Shown: in pieces, positions 31,938-40,840 of the stretch
Layout of the letters: each line of letters starts with the position of its first letter
Numbering within the stretch: position 1 is the stretch's first letter
From: Brevibacterium sp. 239c
GTDB lineage: Bacteria; Actinomycetota; Actinomycetes; Actinomycetales; Brevibacteriaceae
DNA: 64,000 nt
Assembly (NCBI RefSeq): GCF_900169365.1
Contig: NZ_FXZH01000021.1
Location: 16,692-80,691, forward strand
Reading direction: 5' to 3'
Program-made: the position numbers and the translations under genes
The notes under the pieces: model-generated
What the model was told of the DNA's origin: nothing
The model's database searches: none
What the model saw: only the letters and a program-made list of their open reading frames with translations

Positions 31938-32506
31938 TGACGGAAACAACAACGAGCCGTCCAGCGCCACGCCTCAAGCAGGTTTACCGCGATGACATCG
32001 TGGCCAAGCTGCAGGACGAGTTCAACTACGCAAACCCCATGCAGGTTCCCGGTCTGACCAAGGTCGTCGTGAACATGGGTGTGGGTGACGCAGCACGCGA
32101 TTCGAAGCTGATCGAAGGCGCAATCAACGATTTGACTCTGATCACCGGTCAGAAGCCGATCGTGACTCGGGCGCGGAAGTCCATCGCCCAGTTCAAGTTG
32201 CGCGAGGGTCAGCCCATTGGAGCCCACGTCACCATGCGTGGCGCCCGTATGTGGGAATTCGTCGACCGTGTCATCTCACTGGCTCTTCCGCGTATCCGCG
32301 ACTTCCGCGGCCTCTCGGATCGTCAGTTCGACGGGAACGGTAACTACACCTTCGGTCTCACGGAGCAGTCAATGTTCCACGAGATCGATCAGGACCGGAT
32401 CGACCGCGTCCGAGGTATGGATATCACAGTTGTGACTACAGCGAACACCGACGACGAGGGACGTGCACTTCTGCGCCACCTCGGGTTCCCGTTCAAGACC
32501 AAATAA
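31937..32506 (+). CDS. rplE: 50S ribosomal protein L5
   Basis: 5S rRNA-binding protein of the central protuberance. The 189-residue sequence has [30 protein letters not shown] and [24 protein letters not shown] overlap with rplX. In most spc operons rpsN follows; here only 69 bp separate rplE from rpsH, with no room for S14. Confidence 0.99.
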   Translation: MTETTTSRPAPRLKQVYRDDIVAKLQDEFNYANPMQVPGLTKVVVNMGVGDAARDSKLIEGAINDLTLITGQKPIVTRARKSIAQFKLREGQPIGAHVTMRGARMWEFVDRVISLALPRIRDFRGLSDRQFDGNGNYTFGLTEQSMFHEIDQDRIDRVRGMDITVVTTANTDDEGRALLRHLGFPFKTK

Positions 32507-32575
32507 TCGCTACGTTGCAGGTCCAAGCGCGCACTGCGCGGGCGGAAACCGTAACGAGGAAGGGCTAGAGCCCAA

Positions 32576-32974
32576 ATGACAATGACTGATCCAGTCGCAG
32601 ACATGTTGACACGTCTGCGGAACGCCAACTCGGCTTATCACGAGGACGTCAGCATGCCGTTCTCGAAGCTGAAATCCAACATCGCTGAGATTCTCAAGAG
32701 CGAGGGCTACATCACCGGTTGGAGCGTCGAAGACGCTCAGGTCGGTAAGACCCTGCTCATGGACCTCAAGTTCGGTCCTAACCGTGAGCGTTCGATCGCC
32801 GGCCTGCGCCGTGTGTCGAAGCCCGGACTGCGCGTTTACGCGAAGTCGACCAACTTGCCTAAGGTCCTCGGTGGACTCGGTATCGCCATCCTGTCGACCT
32901 CGTCAGGCCTCCTGACCGATCGTCAGGCCGCCAAGAAGGGTGTGGGTGGGGAAGTCCTCGCCTACGTCTGGTAA
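32576..32974 (+). CDS. rpsH: 30S ribosomal protein S8
   Basis: Primary 16S rRNA-binding protein that in E. coli represses the spc operon. The 132-residue protein begins [17 protein letters not shown] and ends [23 protein letters not shown] 32576 is used; ATG 32582 is also possible. It follows rplE directly because rpsN is missing. Confidence 0.99.
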   Translation: MTMTDPVADMLTRLRNANSAYHEDVSMPFSKLKSNIAEILKSEGYITGWSVEDAQVGKTLLMDLKFGPNRERSIAGLRRVSKPGLRVYAKSTNLPKVLGGLGIAILSTSSGLLTDRQAAKKGVGGEVLAYVW

Positions 32975-32990
32975 GGAAGGAGAGAAGAAT

Positions 32991-33527
32991 ATGTCACGTA
33001 TTGGCAAGAACCCGATCTCCGTCCCGAATGGCGTAGAGGTCAAAATCGATGGCCAGGTTGTCGCCGTCAAGGGACCCAAGGGCGATCTGTCCGTCGCTAT
33101 CGCAGAGCCGATCACCGCATCGCTCGACGAAGGCGTTGTGACGGTGACCCGTCCGGACGAGGAGCGCGAATCGCGTTCGCTCCACGGACTGTCCCGCACG
33201 ATGATCAACAACATGATCGTCGGTGTGACCGAGGGCTACTCCAAGGCTCTCGAAATCGTCGGCACCGGTTACCGCGTGCAGGCCAAGGGATCGAACCTCG
33301 AGTTCGCTCTGGGCTACAGCCACTCGATCACCGTCGAACCACCCGAGGGAATCTCCTTCACGGTTGACGGACAGACCAAGCTGGCCGTTCACGGCATCGA
33401 CAAGCAGCTGGTCGGAGAGACCGCTGCCAACATCCGGAAGCTGCGTAAGCCTGAACCTTACAAGGGCAAGGGCGTTCGCTATGTCGGAGAAAATGTCCGT
33501 CGCAAGGTCGGAAAGGCTGGTAAGTAG
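32991..33527 (+). CDS. rplF: 50S ribosomal protein L6
   Basis: L6 lies near the GTPase-associated centre. ATG 32991 is chosen because AAGGAAGGAGAG lies right before it and the protein then reads [15 protein letters not shown]; the frame is open further upstream within rpsH. The 178 residues end [20 protein letters not shown], the L6 signature. Confidence 0.99.
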   Translation: MSRIGKNPISVPNGVEVKIDGQVVAVKGPKGDLSVAIAEPITASLDEGVVTVTRPDEERESRSLHGLSRTMINNMIVGVTEGYSKALEIVGTGYRVQAKGSNLEFALGYSHSITVEPPEGISFTVDGQTKLAVHGIDKQLVGETAANIRKLRKPEPYKGKGVRYVGENVRRKVGKAGK

Positions 33528-33529
33528 AG

Positions 33530-33910
33530 ATGGCCTTTGGCAAAAAGGAAAACTACGGCAAGGGCAGGGCTGCGGCCCGCAAACGTCGTCACGCTCGTCT
33601 GCGCAAGCATGTCAGCGGTACGCCGGAACGTCCTCGCCTGTCAGTGACTCGCTCCACGCGCCACGTCTTTGTCCAGGTCATCGACGACACCGTCGGCAAG
33701 ACCTTGGCATCGGCCTCCACCATGGAAGCCGACCTGCGTACACACGAGGGTGACAAGACCGGCAAGGCCCACAAGGTCGGCGAGCTGGTAGCCCAGCGCG
33801 CTAAGGAAGCCGGTATCGAAGCCGTCGTATTCGACCGTGGCGGCAACGCCTACCACGGCCGTGTGCAGGCAATCGCCGAAGGTGCACGTGAAGGAGGATT
33901 GGCCCTATGA
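33530..33910 (+). CDS. rplR: 50S ribosomal protein L18
   Basis: Binds 5S rRNA with L5. The 126-residue protein has [20 protein letters not shown] and ends [20 protein letters not shown]. Two bases separate it from rplF; it overlaps rpsE by 4 bp (ATGA). Confidence 0.99.
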   Translation: MAFGKKENYGKGRAAARKRRHARLRKHVSGTPERPRLSVTRSTRHVFVQVIDDTVGKTLASASTMEADLRTHEGDKTGKAHKVGELVAQRAKEAGIEAVVFDRGGNAYHGRVQAIAEGAREGGLAL

Positions 33911-34584
33911 GCACTGAAGAGAACAAGGAACAGCAGCCAGCTGCTGAAACCCGTACCGATAGCAACAGTGATCGCTCCTCACGTGGTCGCGGTCAGGGTG
34001 GTCAGGGCGGCCAGAATCGTGGACGCGGCGAAGGCCGTGGGCGCGGTGGTCGTGCTGAAGAGAAGAGCCAGTTCATCGAGCACGTCGTCACGATCAACCG
34101 CGTGTCGAAGGTCGTCAAGGGTGGACGTCGGTTCTCCTTCACCGCCCTCGTCGTCGTCGGTGACGGAGACGGCATGGTCGGCATGGGCTACGGCAAGGCT
34201 AAGGAAGTTCCCGCAGCCATTGCCAAGGGTGTCGAGGAGGCGAAGAAGAACTTCTTCCGCGTCCCACGCATCCAGAAGACCATTCCGCACCCGATCCAGG
34301 GTGAAACCGCCGCCGGTGTAGTCATGCTGCGCCCGGCTGCTCCTGGTACTGGTGTTATCGCCGGTGGCCCGGTGCGTGCGGTCCTCGATGCTGCCGGCGT
34401 TCAGGACATCCTGTCCAAGTCGCTGGGTTCAGCTAACGCAATCAACATCGTTCGCGCGGCGATCAAGGCTCTCCAGGGCCTCGAACGCCCCGAGCAGGTC
34501 GCGGCACGCCGTGGTCTGCCTGTGGACGAGGTCGCTCCTCACGCATTGCTGCGGGCGGCTGCCGAAAGCGGGGCGAAGTCCTGA
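33907..34584 (+). CDS. rpsE: 30S ribosomal protein S5 with Arg-Gly-rich N-terminus
   Basis: S5 forms part of the mRNA entry channel and affects decoding accuracy. The core ([39 protein letters not shown]) is standard. Ahead of it lie about 50 residues rich in Arg, Gly, Gln and Ser ([18 protein letters not shown] and on), giving 225 residues in all. N-terminal extensions are common in actinobacterial S5, but the RG-repeat character parallels the S3 tail seen here. Confidence 0.99.
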   Translation: MSTEENKEQQPAAETRTDSNSDRSSRGRGQGGQGGQNRGRGEGRGRGGRAEEKSQFIEHVVTINRVSKVVKGGRRFSFTALVVVGDGDGMVGMGYGKAKEVPAAIAKGVEEAKKNFFRVPRIQKTIPHPIQGETAAGVVMLRPAAPGTGVIAGGPVRAVLDAAGVQDILSKSLGSANAINIVRAAIKALQGLERPEQVAARRGLPVDEVAPHALLRAAAESGAKS

Positions 34585-34766
34585 TGGCTAAGCTCAAAGT
34601 TACCCAGCGCAAGTCCGACATCGGTGGCAAGCCGAACCAGCGTGCAACGCTGCGTTCGCTTGGACTGAAGCGGATCGACGATGTGGTGGTGTGCGAAGAT
34701 CGTCCGGAACTCCGGGGAATGATCAACGTCGTGCGTCACCTCGTGACTGTGGAAGAGGTGGATTGA
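34584..34766 (+). CDS. rpmD: 50S ribosomal protein L30
   Basis: Small, non-universal large-subunit protein. Sixty residues, [20 protein letters not shown]...[20 protein letters not shown], with no extension. TGATG overlap with rpsE; rplO follows after one base. Confidence 0.98.
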   Translation: MAKLKVTQRKSDIGGKPNQRATLRSLGLKRIDDVVVCEDRPELRGMINVVRHLVTVEEVD

Positions 34767-34767
34767 T

Positions 34768-35220
34768 ATGTCGAACGATGACTCACTCAAGGTCCACGAT
34801 CTCCGTCCTGCCCCAGGAGCAAAGACTGCCAAGACCCGTGTCGGTCGTGGTGAAGCTTCGAAGGGCAAGACAGCCGGACGCGGAACCAAGGGCACACACG
34901 CCCGCTACCAGGTTCCTCACGGCTTCGAGGGTGGACAGACTCCGATGCACATGCGTCTGCCTAAGCTGCGCGGGTTCAAGAACCCCGCAAAGGTGACGTT
35001 CCAGGTTGTCAATCTTGACAAGCTGTCGTCCTTGTTCCCAGAAGGCGGCGATGTCACTGTCGCCGATCTGGTGGCCAAGGGTGCTGTGCGTCCTAAGCAG
35101 CCCGTGAAGGTTCTGGGCACCGGTGAGATCACCGTTGCTCTGAACATCACTGCTGACAAGGTCTCGGGTTCAGCACTCGAGAAGATCATGGCAGCAGGCG
35201 GCAGCGTCAACGAAGCCTGA
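34768..35220 (+). CDS. rplO: 50S ribosomal protein L15
   Basis: L15 is a late-assembly 50S protein. The 150-residue sequence includes [20 protein letters not shown], the [10 protein letters not shown] glycine-rich region and [13 protein letters not shown]. It is the last ribosomal gene of the spc operon and is followed by a strong terminator before secY. Confidence 0.99.
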   Translation: MSNDDSLKVHDLRPAPGAKTAKTRVGRGEASKGKTAGRGTKGTHARYQVPHGFEGGQTPMHMRLPKLRGFKNPAKVTFQVVNLDKLSSLFPEGGDVTVADLVAKGAVRPKQPVKVLGTGEITVALNITADKVSGSALEKIMAAGGSVNEA

Positions 35221-35260
35221 GCAGCTCCCGCACAGCGGGGCTGATATCTGAGGCGTCACT

Positions 35261-35294
35261 CGAAGGGGCGGTCACGCAAGTGACCGCCCCTTCG
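35261..35294 (+). terminator. terminator between rplO and secY
   Basis: A perfect 15-bp stem (CGAAGGGGCGGTCAC and complement) closes on a GCAA loop. In many bacteria secY is co-transcribed with rplO; this hairpin and the 309-bp gap suggest secY has its own promoter here. Confidence 0.8.
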
Positions 35295-35425
35295 TCGTGC
35301 CCGAATCCTCGGCCGAGTTGCCTGGGTCGAGACACCTCGGTTGTCCGGGTCATACACCGCAGCGTCGGTTTCGACACAGTCCCAACGGCAATCGGCATTG
35401 CCCGGCGTCCACGTGGCCTCTCGGT

Positions 35426-35455
35426 TTCAGCCTGACGGTCATACCCTGGTAGTCT
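35426..35455 (+). promoter_or_regulatory. candidate secY promoter
   Basis: An extended -10, TGGTAGTCT (hexamer TAGTCT at 35450-35455), lies 18 bp after TTCAGC. It would give a 70-nt leader. Nothing else is apparent between the upstream terminator and secY. Confidence 0.35.
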
Positions 35456-35529
35456 TTTGCAGGTATTTGTCTCATTCGCGAGGTCGTATCTGCGACCCTG
35501 ACTTTTTCATCCCCCAATGAGGAGGACGC

Positions 35530-36831
35530 TTGATCGGCGCAATACGGAGGGCCTTCAGAACGCCCGACCTGAGGAACAAACTCCTCTTCACCCTGGGCAT
35601 TCTTGTCATCTTCCGGCTTGGCTCATTCATTCCCTCGCCCGGAATCGACTACACCCAGGTTCAGGAGTGCGTTGCGTCCCCCCAGCTGAACGAGGGCGGG
35701 TTCGCAATGATCAACCTGTTCAGCGGTGGCGCACTGCTGCAGCTGTCGATCTTCGCTCTGGGCATCATGCCCTACATCACCGCCAGCATCATCGTTCAGC
35801 TTCTGCGCGTGGTCATTCCGCGCTTCGAGTCACTCCACAAAGAGGGAGCCTCGGGCCAGGCGAAACTGACTCAGTACACGCGCTACCTGACCATCGGGCT
35901 GGCCGTGCTCAACGCAACGACCCTCGTGGCCACTGTGCGTACGGGCGCTCTCTTCGGTGGCATCGAAGGCTGCGACAACCTCATCACCAATGACACCTGG
36001 TGGGGCATCACCGTCCTTGTCATCACTCTGGTAGCAGGCACCGGCCTCATCATGTGGCTGGGCGAGCAGATCACCGAACACGGAGTCGGCAACGGTATGT
36101 CGCTGCTCATCTTCACCTCGGTGGCCTCGGCTTTCCCATCATCGCTGGGTGCAATCCTGCGCGAACAGGGCGTCGACATCTTCCTCATCGTCATCGCCGT
36201 CGGTCTGGTGCTCGTGGCGCTCGTCGTCTTCGTCGAGCAGTCACAGCGACGTATTCCGGTGCAGTACGCCAAGCGCATGGTTGGTCGACGGATGTTCGGC
36301 GGCACCTCGACCTACATTCCGATCAAGGTCAACATGGCCGGTGTGATCCCCGTGATCTTCGCATCATCGGTTCTCTACCTGCCCAGTCTGATCTCGCAGT
36401 TCTTCGCCCCAGAGAGCAAGTGGGTGGAATGGATCAACACCTACTTCACACGTGGTGACCACCCGATCTACATCGCCACCTATGCACTGCTGACGATCTT
36501 CTTCGCATACTTCTACGTCGCGATCACCTTCAACCCGGAGGAAGTCGCTGACAACATGAAGAAGTATGGTGGCTTCGTCCCCGGCATCCGTGCCGGACGC
36601 CCTACCGCCGATTACCTGAGCTTCGTGCTCAGCCGCATCAACTTCCCGGGCTCGCTCTACCTGGCTTTCATCGCACTGATTCCGCTGATTGCACTGGTCC
36701 TCATCAACGCGAACCAGAACTTCCCGTTCGGCGGCACCTCGCTGCTGATCGTGGTGGGAGTCGGTCTCGAAACCGTCAAGCAGATCGACGCACAGATGCA
36801 GCAGCGCCATTACGAAGGTCTGCTGCGCTGA
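35530..36831 (+). CDS. secY: protein translocase subunit SecY
   Basis: Channel-forming subunit of the SecYEG translocon in the cytoplasmic membrane. The start is TTG with GGAGGA about 4 nt upstream; the 433-residue protein has about ten membrane helices, the plug-region sequence INLFSGGALLQLSIFALGIM, PYITASIIVQLL and the cytoplasmic loop with QSQRRIPVQYAKRMVGR that contacts SecA or the ribosome. adk follows after 40 bp. Confidence 0.98.
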   Translation: MIGAIRRAFRTPDLRNKLLFTLGILVIFRLGSFIPSPGIDYTQVQECVASPQLNEGGFAMINLFSGGALLQLSIFALGIMPYITASIIVQLLRVVIPRFESLHKEGASGQAKLTQYTRYLTIGLAVLNATTLVATVRTGALFGGIEGCDNLITNDTWWGITVLVITLVAGTGLIMWLGEQITEHGVGNGMSLLIFTSVASAFPSSLGAILREQGVDIFLIVIAVGLVLVALVVFVEQSQRRIPVQYAKRMVGRRMFGGTSTYIPIKVNMAGVIPVIFASSVLYLPSLISQFFAPESKWVEWINTYFTRGDHPIYIATYALLTIFFAYFYVAITFNPEEVADNMKKYGGFVPGIRAGRPTADYLSFVLSRINFPGSLYLAFIALIPLIALVLINANQNFPFGGTSLLIVVGVGLETVKQIDAQMQQRHYEGLLR

Positions 36832-36871
36832 CCGACCCCGACCGCGGACATCCATTGGAAGGACACACCTT

Positions 36872-37438
36872 ATGAGTTCACGTATCATCCTGATCGGCCC
36901 ACCCGGTGCCGGCAAAGGCACTCAAGCCGCGCGACTGTCAGAGGCGCTGAACATTCCGGCGATATCGACCGGTGACATCTTCCGTGCGAACGTGAAGGGC
37001 GAGACCGAACTCGGCAAACTCGCAAAGCGCTACATGGACGCCGGCGAATACGTCCCCGACGAAGTGACCAACTCGATGGTCGCAGATCGTCTGGCCCAGG
37101 ACGACGCCGCCAAGGGCTTCCTCCTCGACGGCTACCCGCGCACCAGCGCACAGGTGGACGAGCTTGACAGGATCCTCGCGGTCGAGGGCCACGAGATCGA
37201 ACAGGTCGTCGAGCTCACCGCTGACATCGACGAAGTCGTCGCCCGCCTCCTGGCACGTGCACAGACCGAAGGCCGCAGCGATGACAGTGAAGATGTCATC
37301 CGTCATCGCCTCGACGTCTATGCAGAGCAGACCCAGCCTCTGACAGACATCTACCGCGAACGCGGCCTGCTGCGCCAGGTCGACGGACTCGGCGAAGTCT
37401 CGGATATCACTGACCGAATCCTCGACTCCATTCGATGA
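36872..37438 (+). CDS. adk: adenylate kinase (short-lid form)
   Basis: Interconverts ATP, ADP and AMP. The 188-residue protein has the P-loop GPPGAGKGTQ, DGYPRTSAQ for AMP binding and a short lid (LLARAQTEGRSDDSEDVIRHR) without the zinc cysteines of longer forms, as usual in actinobacteria. GAAGGA lies before the ATG. It overlaps map by 4 bp. Confidence 0.98.
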   Translation: MSSRIILIGPPGAGKGTQAARLSEALNIPAISTGDIFRANVKGETELGKLAKRYMDAGEYVPDEVTNSMVADRLAQDDAAKGFLLDGYPRTSAQVDELDRILAVEGHEIEQVVELTADIDEVVARLLARAQTEGRSDDSEDVIRHRLDVYAEQTQPLTDIYRERGLLRQVDGLGEVSDITDRILDSIR

Positions 37439-38271
37439 TCTTTGGTCCCCGGATCGAGCTTAAGTCTCCCGAACAGCTGGTGACGATGTGTCGCGCAGGA
37501 CTGCTCACGAGCGCAGTCCTGCAGGCGGCCCGTGAAGCAGCCGTCCCGGGTGCCACCACCGCCGATGTGAATGCTGCGGCCGAGTCCGTCATCACCGAGG
37601 CGGGGGCTCTGTCCAACTTCAAGGGCTACCAGGGATTCCCCGCTGTCGTGTGCATCTCGGTGAACGAAGAGATCGTGCACGGGATACCCGGTGAGAGAGT
37701 CCTTGAATCCGGGGATCTCGTGTCGATTGACGGCGGCGCAATTGTCGATGGCTTCCACGGTGATTCGGCGTTCACCATGATCGTCGGCGGTGACGCCGCC
37801 GGCTCAGAGGCAGACATCGCGCTGTCTCAAGCGACAGAGAAGGCCATGTGGGTCGGCATCGCGGCCTTCGCCGCCGGCGACAAGGTCAGCGACATCGGTG
37901 ACGCGATCGACGATCATGTCTCCCGAGAAGCCCCGGAACTGGGACTCGTGGAGGAATTCACCGGTCATGGCATCGGCACTGCCATGCATATGCCGCCCGA
38001 GGTGCTGAACTATCGAGCCCGGTCGAAGGGGCCGAAGATCAAGTCGGGAATGTGCCTCGCGATCGAACCTATGCTCACCACGGGCAGCAGCGAGACCATC
38101 ACCTTGGACGACGACTGGACTGTCGTGACTGATGATGGCTCGCGTGCGAGCCATTGGGAGCACAGCGTCGCCAAGCATGATGGGGGAGTCTGGGTACTCA
38201 CTGCTGAAGATGGGGGAGTGGCCGGACTGGCACCCTTCGGAATCACACCGGTGCCTCCTGCAGGTGCCTGA
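37435..38271 (+). CDS. map: type I methionine aminopeptidase
   Basis: Removes the initiator methionine from nascent proteins. The five metal ligands are Asp99, Asp110, His178, Glu211 and Glu242, with His82 in the active site (EEIVHGIPGERVLESGDLVSI region, GHGIGTAMH, AIEPML, WEHSVA). The 278-residue protein has no N-terminal extension. ATGA overlap with adk makes secY-adk-map one unit, as in many bacteria. Confidence 0.97.
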   Translation: MIFGPRIELKSPEQLVTMCRAGLLTSAVLQAAREAAVPGATTADVNAAAESVITEAGALSNFKGYQGFPAVVCISVNEEIVHGIPGERVLESGDLVSIDGGAIVDGFHGDSAFTMIVGGDAAGSEADIALSQATEKAMWVGIAAFAAGDKVSDIGDAIDDHVSREAPELGLVEEFTGHGIGTAMHMPPEVLNYRARSKGPKIKSGMCLAIEPMLTTGSSETITLDDDWTVVTDDGSRASHWEHSVAKHDGGVWVLTAEDGGVAGLAPFGITPVPPAGA

Positions 38272-38285
38272 GCCGACTCAGTCAT

Positions 38286-38531
38286 TCATGGCTGAGGCGT
38301 TTGCTGCCTCCGCCTGAGCTCGTTGGTCGTGAGGATGTGCATGACGACGAACAGCGCCAACGCTGACATCAGACTCAACGCGAACATCCACGCTGCAGTG
38401 ACGTGAATGTCGAAGCCTGCGATCATGAAGGATGCGAAGGTGATGATAGCCGTGATCGATCCGGTCAGGACCGCAGAGGTCCTGGGCTTTTGAAATACCC
38501 GTAGACTCGTTTCGTATGCCTCGTCGTCCAT
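38286..38531 (-). CDS. small membrane protein of unknown function
   Basis: An 81-residue protein with two hydrophobic stretches (about 21-41 and 45-65) and a basic C-terminus (NELRRRQQ). GGGAG is well placed before the ATG. It is convergent with map and divergent from the PaaX-like locus. I recognise no family; translation is supported by the ribosome binding site and coherent membrane topology. Confidence 0.65.
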   Translation of the reverse strand: MDDEAYETSLRVFQKPRTSAVLTGSITAIITFASFMIAGFDIHVTAAWMFALSLMSALALFVVMHILTTNELRRRQQTPQP

Positions 38532-38609
38532 GACGCTGCTCCCTTGAACTTGTGACCGTCGTTATCGACTTTGGTCAGGATCCTTGTGTTTTCACGTTAG
38601 GATCTGCTC

Positions 38610-39484
38610 TTGGCGGGTGTCCACGATCACACGAAACGTTCGGCAGCTGTGCCCGATCGCTATCGTCTGATCCTCATCTCCTTCGATGTCATCTCGGCGT
38701 TCGGGTGTCTCCAAGCGCAGGGTCTGCCCGGCCCCGTCATCGTCGGAGTCTTGGCCGAACACGGCTATTCGTCCTCGAGCGTACACAATCAGCTGGTGGG
38801 GATGGTCCACCGGGACATTCTGAGCAGCGAAAGGCTGGGACGAGTCTCGATCTGCCTCTTGAGCCCGCGTATCCTCTCAGGTCTCATGGGCATTGCGGGA
38901 GATCGGGACGCGCCCAGCTTCGAAGGTCATTTTCATGCCGCGCTGTATTCGATTCCCGAGTCGGCACGGATGCTGCGCGATCGGCTCCGATATGTCGCCA
39001 GGATGCTCGGTTACCGACAGTTGCGCCCCGGAGTTCTGCTGTCCTTCGCCGACCTCTCCCACGAACTGTCCGGGCAGCTGCCTGGAATGCTCGAGCCAGG
39101 GTGGTGTGAATACGCGACGATCGAACCCGAGGCCATCGCCACAGCCCGACGAATGACTTCGCGAGCTAGACCGCGTCGCTTGAGCTGCCACCGCTGGAGA
39201 GCGCATTGGCTGCTTTGAGCGTCAACGGCAGTCAGCCAGGTGGTGGACAACCCGAGATGTCGCTGGTGAAGTTCTTCGACATCTATTTTCAAGTTGCGCG
39301 TGCGGTCATGACGTACCCGATTCTTCCAGCCGAACTGGTGGGCCCCGAACAGCCGGCACTGCGTTTCCGCACTCTTATGGACCGATGCAACCTGGAGTAC
39401 TACCTGCGGTTCGACCAGCAGATACTGGAATGTGCCGGCCCCAATCCGTCCTTCGGCCTCATCGAATGGCTCCCGAGCAGTTGA
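38610..39484 (+). pseudogene. PaaX-like transcriptional regulator, frameshifted
   Basis: Two reading frames together make one PaaX-type repressor. The first (TTG start, to TGA at 39218) has the winged-helix part (GPVIVGVLAEHGYSSSSVHN) and the central FEGHFHAALYSIPESARMLR segment. The C-terminal domain, with RAVMTYPILPAELVGPEQP, continues in another frame from about 39170 to 39484. A TAG at 39167-39169 in the second frame places the slip between 39170 and 39215. No slippery heptamer is visible, so a mutation or sequencing error is likelier than programmed frameshifting. No phenylacetate genes are nearby. Confidence 0.65.
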
Positions 39485-39514
39485 GACCTGCCTCCCCGGA
39501 GTGAGATTGTCACT

Positions 39515-40660
39515 TTACACTGCGGAGGCGATGCGTTCGATTGCTTCGGTCAGGAGAGGTCGGGGGAGTGCGAAGTTGAGGCGGATGTGACCTGCCCCGA
39601 CCTCACCGCAGAGGCGGCCCTCGGTGATCGCGACGTGAGCTTCGGTGTTGAAATGTTCGGCCAGTTCGGATTTGAGGCCGTACCCGCGCAGGTCCAACCA
39701 CGCCAGGTATGTTCCTTCAGGCGCAAGGTACGTGGCGTTGGGCAGGTGGGTGGCGATGAGATCTGTCAGGAGCTCGCGGTTGCCCTTGAGATAGGCGGTG
39801 ATCTCGTCCAACCACTCACCCGACTGGGTGTATGCCGCGGTAGTGGCGAGGATGCCGGGGTTCGACGCGGCGCCAGAGACGAAATTGCCCTTCTGCGCCC
39901 AGATCGCGCGATCATCGGCACTGCTGAGGATGAGCTGTGCGCACTTGAGCCCTGGGATGTTGAACGCCTTGGAGGCCGCGGTAGCGGTGGCCGTATGCGA
40001 TGCCGTCGTCTCATTCAGGCTCGCATAGGGAATGTGACGGGCCGGTTCGAAGACTAACGGGGCGTGGATCTCATCGGAGAACACGCGTGCATCATTGCGC
40101 TCAACCACCTCGGCGAGTTCCAGGAGCTCGCTCTCCGTGTACACCTTGCCGATGGGGTTATGGGGATTGCACAGGACCAGGGTGGAGCCAGGCGCCAGCG
40201 CGGCATCGACCGCGGCGAGGTCGACCGACCAGCCGGTCTCCGATCGGATCATCGGCACCTGGATGAGCTCTCGTCCCGTGACCTTGGCGACATCGAAGAA
40301 GGGCATGTAAGCGGGGGTCGGAAGGACGATCGGTGTACCGGCAGGAGTCAGGTGGGTGAGGATGCCCAGGAAACTCGCGATGACGTCACTGGCCAGCTCG
40401 ACGTGCTCGTCCGGGAACTGCCATCCGTACTGTTCGGCGCAGAACGCGGAGGTGGCCGACTTGAGGTCGGAGACGATGGCTTGCGGCGCATAGCCGAAGA
40501 GATCTCGCTCATCGACATCACGCAATGCCTCGCGCACGCCGGGAGCGACACCGAAGTCCATCTCTGCGATGAATGCGCCGAGGCTGCCCGGGAAGGTCGA
40601 CCACTTCCGGCCGCCCTTGGCGATGAGTGATTCTTCTGTGATGGAATCCAGGTCCTGCAC
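39515..40660 (-). CDS. MalY/PatB-type PLP-dependent C-S lyase (aminotransferase fold)
   Basis: The 381-residue fold-type I enzyme has AEMDFGVAPGV near the start, NPHNPIGKVYT, FSDEIHAPLVF and the PLP lysine in SKAFNIPGLK, the set typical of MalY/PatB cystathionine beta-lyases. It would cleave cystathionine or cysteine conjugates; simple aminotransferase activity is possible. GTG start with AAAGGAG 7 nt upstream. It stands alone, divergent from an MFS gene. Confidence 0.88.
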   Translation of the reverse strand: MQDLDSITEESLIAKGGRKWSTFPGSLGAFIAEMDFGVAPGVREALRDVDERDLFGYAPQAIVSDLKSATSAFCAEQYGWQFPDEHVELASDVIASFLGILTHLTPAGTPIVLPTPAYMPFFDVAKVTGRELIQVPMIRSETGWSVDLAAVDAALAPGSTLVLCNPHNPIGKVYTESELLELAEVVERNDARVFSDEIHAPLVFEPARHIPYASLNETTASHTATATAASKAFNIPGLKCAQLILSSADDRAIWAQKGNFVSGAASNPGILATTAAYTQSGEWLDEITAYLKGNRELLTDLIATHLPNATYLAPEGTYLAWLDLRGYGLKSELAEHFNTEAHVAITEGRLCGEVGAGHIRLNFALPRPLLTEAIERIASAV

Positions 40661-40753
40661 GTGATGCTCCTTTGCTGGCCATTGCGAACTTGCGGGGTAT
40701 TGGGTGACTGTCGCATTTCACGCTAGCAGGGGAGGCCCTGAGTGCGTGCTGCG

Positions 40754-40782
40754 TTCCGACATGCACGGTCACGGACTACAGT
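40754..40782 (+). promoter_or_regulatory. candidate promoter of the MFS gene
   Basis: TTCCGA (40754-40759) and TACAGT (40777-40782) are 17 bp apart, 58 bp before the start codon. Confidence 0.4.
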
Positions 40783-40840
40783 GGAACCGGCGATGCGAGC
40801 CGGATCCGATGATTGAGACCGTTGAGAGGCGGAGGTTGCG

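Noticed and set aside
39150..39220. Programmed frameshift in the PaaX-like gene
   Set aside because: No slippery heptamer or downstream structure was found; mutation or sequencing error is simpler.
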